A stretch of 64,000 nt of DNA from assembly GCA_027605045.1 (NCBI GenBank), contig JAQFWX010000158.1, forward strand, positions 79,632 to 143,631. The letters are read 5' to 3'. The position numbers and the translations under genes are program-made. The notes below the pieces were generated by a model. The model saw only the letters and a program-made list of their open reading frames with translations. It was not told where the DNA came from and did not search any database. Shown here one piece after another: positions 12,231-23,383 of this stretch (position 1 is the stretch's first letter; every line of letters begins with the position of its first letter). The stretch is from Phallus indusiatus (Eukaryota > Basidiomycota > Agaricomycetes > Phallales > Phallaceae).

Positions 12231-13888
12231 TCAAAACAGAAATGATGCAGCAACGTCTATGTTTCCACCACTTGCTTCCAAAGCTCTAATAGCTTCTTCT
12301 CTTGTTACTCCGAGTCCCATTAATGTGCTGATGGAAGATTCTGAGAAGGCGGAAGTGGACGTCCGAGTAGCTTCTCTCGACTGTGGAGCTTGTCCTAGTG
12401 TTTGACCTGAACCAGGGAATTGCTGGGTAGATGATGAAGGTTGATTGGTGGTGCCAACATTGCCGCTAGAGCCTCCCTCTACCGTCTCGTCAATCTCAGC
12501 ATTATCCAATATCCGGGCATTAACGGGCAACTCGTGCTCCGCAAGGAACGGCACTTCGCGACCTTGAATTCGGAGCGCGTTCTTTTCTAGGTCAATAATG
12601 GCTTGGTGGGCCTTGAGCATATCTAATCCGAATAATAGATCGACGTCTCGCCCCTAAAAGGAAAGATTTTCGTAACTCAATGCCCGACCTCGCAATGATG
12701 ATGTTCTTACCTCCATTATAGTAAATGAGCATGCAAGATGTAGATCGGCAATTTTCAATTGTGCGCTATGCACACGACCTAGAATACGTGCAGTTCCGAC
12801 TCCTTTCGCGATTCCTGAGAACCGGCGGTCCAACAATCGCATGATACTAAAAGAAGTTACTAAGTCATGAGTCCTCAGAAAAAAGAAAAGATACTTACCC
12901 GCATGCTTCAGCACATTCTGGACTCACTGGAATATTCAATTAATGAAAATCATCACGACAAAAATAGGGTATGACGTACTGATCGTTTGTTGAGCACCAC
13001 TATCGACAAACGCCTTGACTGGTCTTGAGTTAACCTCAATTGGTATACTAAATCCCCATAAGCTCCAGGGTGAAACCCAAATAACACAAAACACATACTA
13101 GAGCATTGTAACACGGCCGAAGCTTTCTGGTGAATACTCGATCGCATGTTGCATGTTCTCCAACACGGCTTGTTGCCTGATCGCCTCCTCGATTCGCTGC
13201 TGCGCCTCAACATCAAATGGATCCGCATTCAGTAATTCTACTTCTCGCCGCCTTTGTAGCTCTAGATCCTGTTGTTGTCGGCGCAATCGAGCGAAAAGTT
13301 CCGCGAAACGGCGAGGATCGCTAACGATGGCACGCGCGAGCTCGGGTTGTGTCTATATATGAATCTTAAAGGGGTTCAAATGTTGCACTGATAAAACTAA
13401 CAAGCCGGATTTCCTCCATTAATTGTGGATCTCCCAAAATCTGCAAGCGCATCATTTCTGCATCCTGTTCGGCGGTTCTGGACAAGGGTGGAGGTACGTT
13501 GAGTTTGGATAAGAAGAAAGAGATAAACAGCTTTGACGTACCTCCCTGCAATTGTGACCTTCCGCCGTAGAAGTAAAACAGAATTATCACGGATACCACA
13601 CTCTTGTATTGTGGCCCGAGGGTTAGTTAATTCACGGCCGTCAAATGAAATACTTTGTTCCTGTGGCGGTATCCCAGACTGATAAAAAGCTCTGTATCAG
13701 ATCAGAATCACAAAGCAGTGAAGAGATTTATTAACCTCGGCTTCTAATAAAGCCATTATGTTCTCAAGCTCCATTTGCGGATCGACTTCAACATCCTTGA
13801 CCCGACACTCAGTCATGAACGAGATTCATAACTGCTTTAAGAAACTCACGTAAGTTTGTCCAACATCGTTTGTGAATGATAGCCGCAT
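12231..13888 (-). CDS. DDI1: DNA-damage-inducible protein Ddi1 (UBL, retroviral-type aspartyl protease, UBA)
   Basis: Nine exons (13850-13888, 13736-13807, 13542-13678, 13402-13477, 13099-13352, 12980-13047, 12899-12926, 12711-12846, 12231-12653) give 410 aa. An N-terminal ubiquitin-like domain (about 1-78) is followed by a helical domain. The dimeric aspartyl protease domain has its active site at VDSGAQQT (Asp near residue 208) and continues [12 protein letters not shown] and [13 protein letters not shown]-terminal UBA has the [16 protein letters not shown] motif. Ddi1 is a proteasome shuttle and protease acting on heavily ubiquitinated proteins. All domains are intact. Exon 2 uses a 42-nt intron, short for this window. 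Confidence 0.93.
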
Positions 13889-14107
13889 TGTCAAATTTTA
13901 ATAGTGTTATTAGAAGTCGAAGGGGCTAGTAGCGGACAGGAAGAAGGTATGGTGAGGTTATTTATGTGAAAGTTCTAGTTCCGACGGCAAGTTCGACAAA
14001 GTTGTTTTGGGCAAACCAGCACATGGCAATATTACACCCTTTTAAAGAAATGAACGCGTCATCGGTCATCGTCGAATCGAATTTACTAGCATGTTTCAAA
14101 ACTTTCG
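13889..14107. other. DDI1 upstream region with an unproven ORF
   Basis: An open stretch begins at 13966 on the plus strand (MKVLVPTASSTKLFW) and runs to a good donor at 14166. Its frame does not match the exon that follows, so I cannot show that it is coding. The DDI1 promoter must lie here. Confidence 0.3.
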
Positions 14108-14567
14108 ATGATTTTCGTATGCGCAAGCCCATTTCACCGGCTTTATCATACGCAGCTCCGCTCATGTAAGCTCACTTTGTCATTCACCGAAATCTTACAT
14201 AATTGCCCAGACCGTGGGCGTCTTTTTTTTTCTTTTTCTTTCTTTCTCTCCATCTGTGATGCAGCAGTCCGAAAGCCGCGAGGCTCGTTCCGTACAGAAC
14301 TGTTCTTTGAACAGTTTACACTCCCGAGCGGGCTAAGGTCTGAGTATTATAGTCTCTCTAGATTGGCTTTAGCTGGGCCCGACGATAATTTCGTCGAGCG
14401 ATGCACCAGAAATTCGCATCTTCATTGTTTGTTCTTTCGGGGATACGCCCGTTGACTTTCCTTCGGGAGACGAGGGTGATAACTTTGATGATACTTGGGA
14501 AACATCGCAGAGACCGGACATCTCTCTGCAGCTATCTATTATCTACTTGCTTAACGACTCTATCTAG
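14108..14567 (+). CDS. possible small gene, function unknown
   Basis: Exons 14108-14165, 14265-14337 and 14399-14567 join in frame to about 99 codons, with a pyrimidine tract (14221-14250) before the second acceptor. The middle part reads FRTELFFEQFTLPSGLSDAP. The end is acidic (FPSGDEGDNFDDTWE) and hydrophobic (QLSIIYLLNDSI). I do not recognise it. An upstream exon is likely, because the chosen ATG lies inside a longer open stretch. The open joined frame and good splice sites are the only support. Confidence 0.33.
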
Positions 14568-14816
14568 TATCGACGTCTGTGCGGGTTATCCTGCTGCAGT
14601 TGGGAGTGTTCTCCTTTCTGTAAAGCTGTGTCTTTATAGATGCAGTGCCCTCCAGGCTATTTTCTTCCGACGTGATACATCTTTATGAACGACAGTCGCG
14701 CCGTCGATTAACGTACTGCCTGCCACCATTCAGACTCTAACCCATTTATTGATCTCACAAGATCTCACAACTAGAACGTTGTGCCGGGGCGACCACCCCT
14801 TACTTACCTTACTTAC

Positions 14817-15074
14817 CTTACACACACTGGGTTGCCCATAGCGTGGCCAAGAGAGATCTACACACAATGAGAGCGGCTTTAACACATGTCGAAAGAACTC
14901 ACATAACTGGGAAAAGGAAGTTGGTCTGGAGGTGGACGCACGAGGGGTCGAAGTAGTGAAAGGTAAACTGTTTGGGATGTCCTTTAGTGCACTTCGCGGC
15001 TCGTCCCTGCTTTCCGATTCGCGACCGGAATAAGGGGACGAAACTCGATTCAGACTACTCTTGGTCTGCTGCAT
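14817..15074 (-). CDS. possible 5' exons of an unidentified gene
   Basis: From the ATG at 15072-15074 an exon (14903-15074) encodes a Ser/Arg/Pro-rich start, MQQTKSSLNRVSSPYSGRES. It splices through a 45-nt intron to 14817-14857 (LSWPRYGQPSVCK). The next donor is a tandem GTAAGT repeat, 9 nt apart. I cannot follow the gene further; a candidate exon near 14650-14720 does not keep the frame. This may be a gene start, or non-coding. Confidence 0.28.
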
Positions 15075-15264
15075 TCATCTTTTTTTTTAAAAAATCCAAA
15101 TTTTTTCCCTTTGTTGCTTCGCAACGCTTGGATCGCCGTAAGTACCCTTAATTATCACTATGTATTTAGTTATCCCATGAATATATTTCTGATGTAAAAG
15201 CATGCATTTGAATGAATGAAGCAAGTTTTGAGGTAGCAATAACAATGACATGTTCGAATAAAGA

Positions 15265-16622
15265 TCATCCGTTACCACGGCCTAGCGCACTGAAATGACT
15301 GCGTGCAAACGTAGATCTGACAGATCATGAGTACAGAACAGGGTAACAAGTGAAAACGAAATCGCATACAGACGAGATCCCCCGCTCCGAAGGTTAGACA
15401 TCAAAGCACTCTCCAAAGCAGACGCACTAACACTCGGTGCATCACTCATATCACTGAAACTTGATGCCGCCGAACCTTGACTAATCGCACTTTGTGGAAT
15501 ACGAGACGCAGCAAAAGGGCCCCTTCGGCTAATGTGTGTTGTTCTCCTAGGACTTTGTGCCAAGACTGGGCTTCGGGGCTGATTCTGAGGCAAGGTGGTG
15601 GTTGCCTGAAGTGACGAAAGTGCAGGGGAGCTCACACTTGGTGAACGCGATTCGTTTTGTGGGGATGGAATGGATGGGATAGAGCCTTGCGGGGAGGTTA
15701 CACCACTTTCACTAGTGCCTGCAACACTGTCTTCTCGTCGAGCCGAGGATTCTGAAACTTGATAATGCGCTTGAATTTGGCTTTCACTTTGACTCTGGCT
15801 TTGGCTCTGGCTCTGGCTTTGAGATTGAGACAAAGTGACGTTTATTCTCGGAGGTTTCGGTGTGCGAATGAAACCCAGTGTATCTGGATTCATTAACTTC
15901 TCCAGCTCTTTTAGTCGTCGTCCCACTGTTTCTTCTTCGTTTAACTTCCTATTCTCCTCTTCTGCAGCGTCAAGTTCTTCTTCCTCGGAATCGGATGATT
16001 CAGGTGTCGTTATCCGGTTGGGAACATTCTGTGTCTTTGATTGACGAATCATGGATAACATGGGTTCTTGAGCAAGCCTCTGTGATGGGGTGCGAATTCG
16101 CACATCGATAGGTGTATGTCGTCTGAGAGAGGAGGTTACGCCTCCAGTAATGTTTCGATGTGGAAGCGAGCTGCTCGGTCGCTCGGTTTCGAGCGTATTT
16201 CGGTTCGGCAATGAATTAGAAGTTGATGTTGTTCCGACGCCCTGTATTGTTCTAAGGTCTTCCTCGTAGCGAACCTGTGCACGGTATAATAAGTAGGGAA
16301 GAGGGACCTGTAGATGAGCTGAAAGTGCCGGCCCTGCTTTATTGTCAGACTCAAGGACTTCAGAGAAAAAAAACATGAAACTCTTACAATCAGTTCCACC
16401 ACTGTTCGTTGCTCTCGATCGAGCGATTACTTCCCATAGCATGTTCTCCTTATCGGCATTCCATTCAACCTAGTATGCCACCAGTCAAACCACAGTCTCA
16501 TAGACATAACGTGCCTACGTAGTACATACGACCGGCAAATCATTAACAGGAAATTCGGATCTGTTATATGGCAGTCGAACAATAACATGAACAGGTGGTG
16601 GTGTTGTGGTCGTTGCTGGCAT
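15265..16622 (-). CDS. ATG29: autophagy-related protein Atg29
   Basis: Four exons (16530-16622, 16388-16469, 15370-16336, 15265-15316) give 397 aa. The first ~75 residues match the Atg29 N-terminal domain: VHVIVRLPYNRSEFPV, KENMLWEVIARSR and AHLQVPLPYLLYRAQVRYEE. The second intron (51 nt, 16337-16387) is open in frame, but removing it restores the usual spacing before AHLQVPLP. The rest is a long Ser-rich disordered tail with a (SQ)n run near 15793-15832. The last exon adds STFARSHFSALGRG. Atg29 works with Atg17 and Atg31 in the scaffold that starts phagophore formation. It shares its promoter with YIH1. Confidence 0.78.
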
Positions 16623-16694
16623 TGTCGCGGCTTCCGACAAGCCGTGCTGACGGAAGGGTCCAAGTTCAGCGCTACGAACTCCTTTGTATCCGAA
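16623..16694. promoter_or_regulatory. 72-bp bidirectional promoter between ATG29 and YIH1
   Basis: The start codons of two divergent genes are 72 bp apart. All core promoter elements and both 5' leaders must lie here or inside the coding regions. No TATA box is visible. Confidence 0.55.
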
Positions 16695-18079
16695 ATGCTT
16701 TCAAGCTCGCGGCCACCGTCACCGTTGCCAGACGATCATGATAAGCAACTAGAAGATTTCGTGCAAGCTTTGACTTCTCAGCGAGAAGCTGTGGGCTCTG
16801 AATTAGACGTCTTGCGTAGCATATACGGCGATCGTAACATTCGTGTATGGTCGACCTCAGGCTCAGGTTCAGCATCCAAGTTACCGAATTCTAGTAAAGA
16901 TACCGATACCGTTGTGCTCAGGTATGAAATAAATACAAAGTGAGCAAAAAATGTAATTGCATGTTGTCTTCCAAAGTGAGGCAAGTTGCTCATTCTTTTT
17001 ACTGTTTGTAAAAAAAACAAGCCTGCCATCCCATGAGGACATTCATATCCAGCTCCTTGTATCGCTTCCTCCAACATATCCTGAATCATCTCCTCCCCAA
17101 CTGCAGATCCTATCTCGATATATCGGAGCATTCGGTGTGGATTCCAGTTTGTTCGGAAGCGTCCTTCGAACATATATATCCTCCCATTCCAAGGTCGAAT
17201 TCGTTCCAGACACAGTCGCCGTCTTTGACGGGCTTCAACACGTCATCGAGCTATGCGACTCGTGGTACGAAGAAAGACTGAGCGAAGGTGCTGTTGGAGA
17301 ACTTATCCGCGAAGAGGAACGCGGTCACAAACCTACAGACCTGAAGATACCCCATTCAGTTGTCTCCGATAATGTAACAAAGGTCGAAGAGAAGTTACCA
17401 ATGACAATTAGTCCCCCAACTACTATACCCGAGCTTATAGAGGCCGAGCCAATTGTTGACAGAAAAAGTGTGTTTGTTGGTCGTGCCTGCAGAATCTCAC
17501 ATCCTTCTCAGGTGAGTTTATCTCAATAGAAAAAAGTCAATGCGTTTTTAGGTCCTTATTCTTTTAGGTCCAAGAAGTGCTAGCTTATCTTCTAACGGAT
17601 AGACGCGTGGCACGAGCTGCACATCCAACTATCAATGCCTGGCGATGCTCTTTAAACGGTATAATGCATCAAGGTACATGTTCATTCTTAATCTATTGGT
17701 CATTTTCGTTTTTTGAAATTCCGAAGATAATGATGACGATGGCGAAACAGCAGCCGGAGGAAGATTAGCCCATTTACTTCAAATCATGGTTTGTGGTGCT
17801 TCCGTTTCTGACCTTTAGGCTCCTCTTCTGACGTCTGTGTCGGGGTAAATGTTTCAGGATTTAGATGGCGTTCTTGTTGTTGTGACGCGATTCTTTGGCG
17901 GCATTCATCTTGGTGCAGACAGGTGAATATACTCTTTTCTTCGAACAAGGGTGAATTTTAACCGGAACTTTGGAAGGTTTAAACATATCAATCAAGCGGC
18001 GAGATTAGCTCTAGAAAAGGGTCATTTCTTAGATGAAGTAGAGAACCCGGGTCGTAAGAAACATGTGAAAAAGCGATAA
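16695..18079 (+). CDS. YIH1: Yih1/IMPACT, Gcn2 regulator (RWD + UPF0029)
   Basis: Six exons (16695-16939, 17022-17511, 17568-17673, 17727-17788, 17858-17922, 17977-18079) encode 356 aa. An N-terminal RWD domain has RYEINTNLPSHEDIHIQLL and LVSLPPTYPESSPPQL. The C-terminal IMPACT domain has the SVFVGRACRI start, VTRFFGGIHLGADRF and the following helices. Yih1/IMPACT competes with Gcn2 for Gcn1 and dampens the amino-acid-starvation kinase. The donor at 16940 was preferred over an earlier GT (16921) because it keeps the family RYEI strand. The linker between the domains is acidic. Confidence 0.9.
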
Positions 18080-18399
18080 GAAAATAATATATACCAGACT
18101 CATTGATACTGCATCCAAATGACACCATTGATGGGACTTGTGAATTAGTTCTGAGTCGTTGACAATTTGGCACTGATTAAATTGTGTCGCTATACATAAA
18201 AAATTGGTACAAACTGAAATGACCCACGAACGTTTTTACGTTTGGCGTGGAGTAAATACTTGTACTATGTACTACCGGCCGGGGCCGGAACTGAAATCGA
18301 AAATCGCTTCTTCGGCATCAGTCACCTGCCTTAAAGCTCGCAATCACTGTGCACCAAAGAAGGTGTTTCGGTTATTCAGCTTTAGAAAAGTTCCCGTCC
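18080..18399. other. spacer, SSADH promoter region
   Basis: A 320-bp AT-rich spacer between co-directional genes. It holds the YIH1 3' end and the promoter and leader of the next gene. Nothing else is recognised. Confidence 0.4.
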
Positions 18400-20742
18400 A
18401 TGTTTGCATGGCGTTCACGTTCTCAGCTATTCCAACTCTCACGTCGTTCCATCCCTGTTAAACAACACACCGCTTCAAAAACACAACCTCCGTTTATATT
18501 ACTAGTGAGAATGGCGAGCAATAAAGCTGTATGTCGTGTTCTAAATCGAGCTCGGGCTCTGATGTCATTGAATCCGCTAACCCGTACACCTTCCCGTCCA
18601 TTGTTTTTCATGCTAGTTTTCACTCATAAAGGATCAGAATCTGATCAAATATCAAGGGATAATCGATGGCAAATGGATCGACGCCAAAGATGGAAAAACA
18701 TTTCCTGTTACCAGTTCGTTGAGGCAAAGACAATGAGAAAGCTCCTTTGCAGAGCTAACGATGGACTTGTTTTCTTTTAAGATCCTGCGAATGGAGAAAT
18801 TCTCGGACATATACCAGAAATGACGGTAGCGGAAACTAAAGAAGCTATCACTGTCGCCTCCAAGGCCTTCAAAACCTGGAGCAAAACTACCGCGAAAGTG
18901 AGGTTCTGTCATATCCGTGATTCCGCTATTGAACTCTCTTAAAGCACCGTCATGATCTCATGAAAAAGTGGTTTGATCTCCTCGTTGCTCACAACGATGA
19001 TCTTGGAACTCTCATTGTATAGTCTAATCATGACTTGTTCTCATTCGTTATCATTCATTCATTTTGGCACAGACCCTCGAAAATGGGAAGTCATTAGCCC
19101 TGGGGAAGGTGAATTCGTATGTTATTGAATCTGGTCTTATTCTAATACACTCTTGACAAAGGGTGAGAATCTTTACGGGGCATCTTTCATCGAGGTATGT
19201 TAACGCTGTCAAGATATAATATGTTCTCATCACTGAAATACCATATTTCAGTGGTTCGGTAGGATCGTCTTTGTATTCAGAAGGTTTTTTCTTAACTGAG
19301 TTTATCTTTATTAGCGGAGGAAGCTGTCAGAGTATACGGAGGTACTTGTCCGTTCTTTTAATCTGCGTCCACTCGTTTAAACAATCGAATTAGAGGTCAT
19401 TCCCTCTCATTTGCCCGATAGTCGCAATGTCGTTATCAAACAACCAGTTGGTGAGTATAACAAAACTCATAACAAACCACAATAGACTAAACCTTTTTCT
19501 ATAGGTGTCGTGTACGTGTTCGAACGCTTTCCTAAAGCATACTCCTCTGATGAATCTGATACAGAGCGGCTCTAACTCCATGGAATTTCCCAGCAGCTAT
19601 GATCACTCGTAAACTAGGTCCAGCAATAGCTGCAGGATGCACAGTTGTCCTCAAACCTGCTCCCGAAACGCCCTTCAGCGCACTCGCACTTGTCGAACTG
19701 GCAAATCGAGCTGGTATCCCCGACGGAGTTATCAACGTCGTCACCACACTCGACAATGTTAAAGAAGTAGCTGCCGAGCTTTGTGAGAATAAGATTGTTA
19801 AGAAGATTACGTTTACGGGTTCTACGAATGTTGCGAAGCAGTTGTATAAGCTTGGAGCAAGTACTATGAAAAAGTTTGTGCTTGCACTTTGCACTATACT
19901 GGTCACTGAAGTGAAGTTGATTGCGTGTGTAGGGTTTCTTTCGAAGCTGGAGGGAATGCTCCGTTCATCGTTTTCGACGACGCCGACCTTGATGAAGCCG
20001 TCAACAGTGAGTTCACGAGACTACCCAACTGCTCGGGCAGAATTAATTTCTTGTCGTTTTGCAGCTGCTATATTATGCAAGTTCCGTTGCTCCGGTCAAA
20101 CTTGCGTCTGCGCAAACCGTATTTATGTCCAATCTTCTGTGTACGCCGAGTTCGCAGCTCGCTTTGCCGAAAAGGTCAGCGCGTTCAAAGTCGGCGATGG
20201 ATTGAATCCCGACACGTAAGGAATCAAAAAATTGGGAGTCGGGAAAAAAAAACACTGACGCGTGGTTTTGCAGAACTCATGGTCCTCTCATTCATGATCG
20301 TGCAGTATCCAAAGTCGAAACACACGTCAAGAACGCTATCGAGCTAGGTGCGAATGTTCTAGTCGGTGGATCGCGCGTCAACGGACCTGGTTCTTTCTAC
20401 CAACCTACCGTCTTATCCGACGTACCTTCCAACGCTCTCTTGGCCGACGAAGAAACATTCGGACCCGTTGCTGGTTTAATCAAATTCGAAACGGAAGAAG
20501 AGGTTCTCGCGTTGGCTAATAATTCTGATGTCGGATTAGCTGGATATTTCTTTTCGCGGGATATTAAGCGTATTTGGAGAGTCGCTGAGGCTCTTGAGGT
20601 CGGAATGGTCGGTGCGAATTCTATGGCTATTTCGCAAGTTTATACGCCATTTGGTGGAGTTAAAGAAAGTGGACTTGGACGGGAAGGAAGTCATGGTATT
20701 TCAGAATATTTGAATACCAAATTGATTATCCTTGGTGTTTGA
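18400..20742 (+). CDS. UGA2: succinate-semialdehyde dehydrogenase
   Basis: Fourteen exons (18400-18528, 18632-18713, 18782-18897, 18945-19016, 19073-19108, 19162-19194, 19252-19258, 19315-19341, 19394-19450, 19505-19511, 19565-19873, 19933-20006, 20065-20215, 20274-20742) give 522 aa. It oxidises succinate semialdehyde to succinate with NAD(P), the last step of the GABA shunt. Motifs are PWNFPAAMITRKLGPAIAAG, TFTGST (cofactor), FEAGGNAPF (general base) and CSGQTCVCANR with the catalytic Cys. The Arg/Ser-rich start (MFAWRSRSQLFQLSRR) suggests mitochondrial import. Two exons are only 7 nt. Where relatives have Asn-Ser-Gly-Gln, this has Cys-Ser-Gly-Gln. Confidence 0.92.
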
Positions 20743-20859
20743 ATAAAGAGATCTACATGTATGCATATGTTTTTGCTCAGTGTTGTGTTGTGTTTCTGTC
20801 GAGAAGTTTCTTGTATAATCAGAATTGAACAAATCTCTTATATACAACAGCATTTAAAA

Positions 20860-22301
20860 CTATAGGCGTGCTCTGGCTTCTTCGATGACAGGGTTGACCA
20901 AGGAACCGATTCCTCCGCCTATGTAGACAGTGACTTGGTCGCCGTCTTTAAGGTAGACTGTAGGCTTGCGAACAAATCTACAAAAGGATGATTTCGTCAA
21001 GTTTTGCCTGTGAACAGATTATTTGGGATATTTACCCAACACCAGCTGGAGTTCCGGTCATAATAATCGTACCGGGTGTGAGCGTGGTGCTCTGCGAAAG
21101 GAAAGAGACGGTTTGTCTAACGTTGAAGATTTGATCTCTTATGACAATGTGTCAATTTTTAGTAGATCAGTTTGCTATTCGGCGTCGTACCTTGTGTTAC
21201 CATCTTGTACGACTTTTCCGTTCAAAATCGTCTTGAGAGGGAGGTTTTGCGGGTTGGGTACGGCTTTGGCGTTGACTATGACAGGGCCGAATGGGGTAGT
21301 GTTGTCAAAGCTTTTGCTGAATGTCCATTGACTGGCAGATGTCTTTATGAGTTATTTGGTATTAAAACATGTGCGTGTATATTTCACCTGGTTGCCATCT
21401 GGTGTTTCCGGAACGAGATCTTTGATAAACTGATTAGGGAGAGTTATGTTAACTAGAGATAAAACTTGAGATTTTACATCGTTTCCGACGGTATATCCCA
21501 ATACATAATCCAAAGCATCAGCTTCGGAAACATCTTTGGCAGTTTTGCCGATAACGACTGTGAGCTCGACTTCATAGTCTGGGATGTGATCTTGAACTGG
21601 TTGGGCGACATGTGGGATGACAATGGGAGCACCGGGACCTATTAAACTGGCGACAGGCTAAAAAGGAAGAGTTGAGTTGAAGTTGCATCTTGGGGTATTG
21701 ATGTTTTTACCTTGTAGAAAACAATTGGAATACTACGAAGAACTTGTTAGTATGTGAAAGATCTCTGAATCAGAATACAAGTAGGTACGCTGGTTTTGGG
21801 AGATTAGCTTCCGCCTAAACGATCATCCATGAGTGAGGTGAGTGCAGGATTAAGGAGAGTGGATACGAACTGCATGGTCGGCGTAGTTGAGACCCAAGCA
21901 TCGAACCAATTTGACTAAATGAAAAAAATCAGATAAGCTGTGTTGATGAAGTACCAAGAATTCCACATGCCTTCTTCGCGTGCAAGGGGTTCGAGTAAAG
22001 TTCCGACGGTCAAGACGCGGCTGGTTACCTTTGCATTAGGATCAAGAGCTGAGCCTATTATTTCGTGTGCCTTGATGGACTGTCTCTTGTGATACGCAAG
22101 ACCAACTGGTTCAAGTAGAAATATAAACGAGACAGTTGCTAATGAGATATCGAGATGACTTGCCATCTAAACTCGAGTCGACTGGTTGACCGAGATGAAT
22201 GCTCTTTGTCTCGACGGCGACGAAGCGGATAAGACGTGTCCAAGACTAGAAGTGTGCTGAGTGTTACTGAGCAATTGAGTTATCTATTGAGTACATACCA
22301 T
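20860..22301 (-). CDS. fumarylacetoacetate hydrolase (FAH) family protein
   Basis: Eleven exons (22299-22301, 22164-22245, 21971-22105, 21871-21914, 21789-21814, 21711-21732, 21478-21657, 21388-21419, 21191-21331, 21036-21116, 20860-20977) encode 287 aa. The first exon is the ATG alone. FAH-fold motifs are [12 protein letters not shown], the metal-binding [30 protein letters not shown] and [15 protein letters not shown]. This is the small single-domain FAHD1/2 type, whose members include acylpyruvases and oxaloacetate decarboxylases, so the substrate is uncertain. Introns 2 and 3 (22106-22163, 21915-21970) both have GC donors and keep frame only that way. It is convergent with SSADH, 117 bp apart. 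Confidence 0.88.
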
Positions 22302-22680
22302 TGTTGAGGAGAGAGAAAGAGAGGGTGTGAATGTCCAGGCCGACGTTGCCTTAGCCTAGCCAAAATTCTAAATTTGGCCGGAAGCGTATTACACGGGAGT
22401 CCGCCGTGTCGGCAGCGCAAATCTCGTGGTCAGGAGTGCTGCTTTGAAGGATTAAATAGACTAATCACGGTGCACTATTATAGGAGCTACATACTCGGAG
22501 ATAAGCCTCCTCATTCGTTGGAAGGGATTAAGGAATGTTGTGGTTGTTGTCGACACCGGCATTGATGGCGAATGAGCAGCGTGGGAAATGTCCCTATCCC
22601 CAGACTAAAACTAAACCACGACCGCCTACGTGTGCAGCCCCTCAGCTTCTCTTTCTCTGCTCTCACCACCAGCTTTAATC
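22302..22680. promoter_or_regulatory. divergent intergenic region, FAH-family gene / CYB5
   Basis: 379 bp between two divergent starts. A pyrimidine-rich stretch precedes the cytochrome b5 ATG. No ORF with support. Confidence 0.4.
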
Positions 22681-23383
22681 ATGCCAGAAGGAAAGATTGT
22701 CACTTTTGAGGAACTTCAGCAACACAAAACCAAGGACAACCTCTATCTTTTGCTTCACCAAAAGGGTCAGTCTCTCTGTCTTTCTCACTTCACCGCTCAT
22801 ATACTCATAAAAAAAACCGTTGGGGTTTTCTATAGTATACGATGTCAAGGGATTCATCGACGAGGTGGGTTTGCGAAATATAACTTGTGTATTTTTCCTC
22901 AATCAACGCAATGAATTTAGCACCCTGGTGGTGATGAAGTTATGCTAGCTGAAGCCGGTGAATATATCTAGCAATTTTTTTTCATCTTCGCCGTCATTGT
23001 TAAATATATGTTCTATTGCCAGGCAAGGACGCTACAGAGGCTTTCGAAGACGTCGGTCACTCTGACGAGGCCCGCGCACTTCTACAAAATTTACTCGTCG
23101 GCGATTTCGAGAAAGACGGTGTATGTGCTTGTCTTTCGTCTCGGTTCATTTTTTCACGTGTTTATCACTTATATACGCAGGTCCTCAAAGTCAAGGAATC
23201 GTCTGCCCGTCCTAACTCTACCCACGCTGGCACTAGTGACACTTCCAGGTATATTATTTCAACCAACATCATTAGTCTTAACATTACAGCTGTCTAATCT
23301 GCACCTTCTCTCTCAGTTCATTAACTTGGATCTTTCCTATCGCCTTATTGGGTGTCTACTTCGCATGGCGCTTCTATTCATAA
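22681..23383 (+). CDS. CYB5: cytochrome b5, membrane-anchored
   Basis: Six exons (22681-22765, 22836-22864, 22921-22957, 23023-23120, 23181-23248, 23317-23383) encode 127 aa. The haem-binding domain has the first axial histidine in FIDEHPGGDEV and the second in [11 protein letters not shown] Ser/Pro/Thr-rich linker leads to a C-terminal membrane anchor, [20 protein letters not shown], which places it as a tail-anchored ER protein. It passes electrons to fatty-acid desaturases, sterol enzymes and P450s. Length matches microsomal b5. Confidence 0.94.

Noticed and set aside
13966..14169. 67-codon ORF starting MKVLVPTASS, considered as a checkpoint clamp subunit
   Set aside because: Its frame does not continue through the following introns and similarity was only impressionistic.
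14221..14250. Pyrimidine tract considered as a microsatellite
   Set aside because: Imperfect CTTT run directly before a splice acceptor; it works as a normal polypyrimidine tract.
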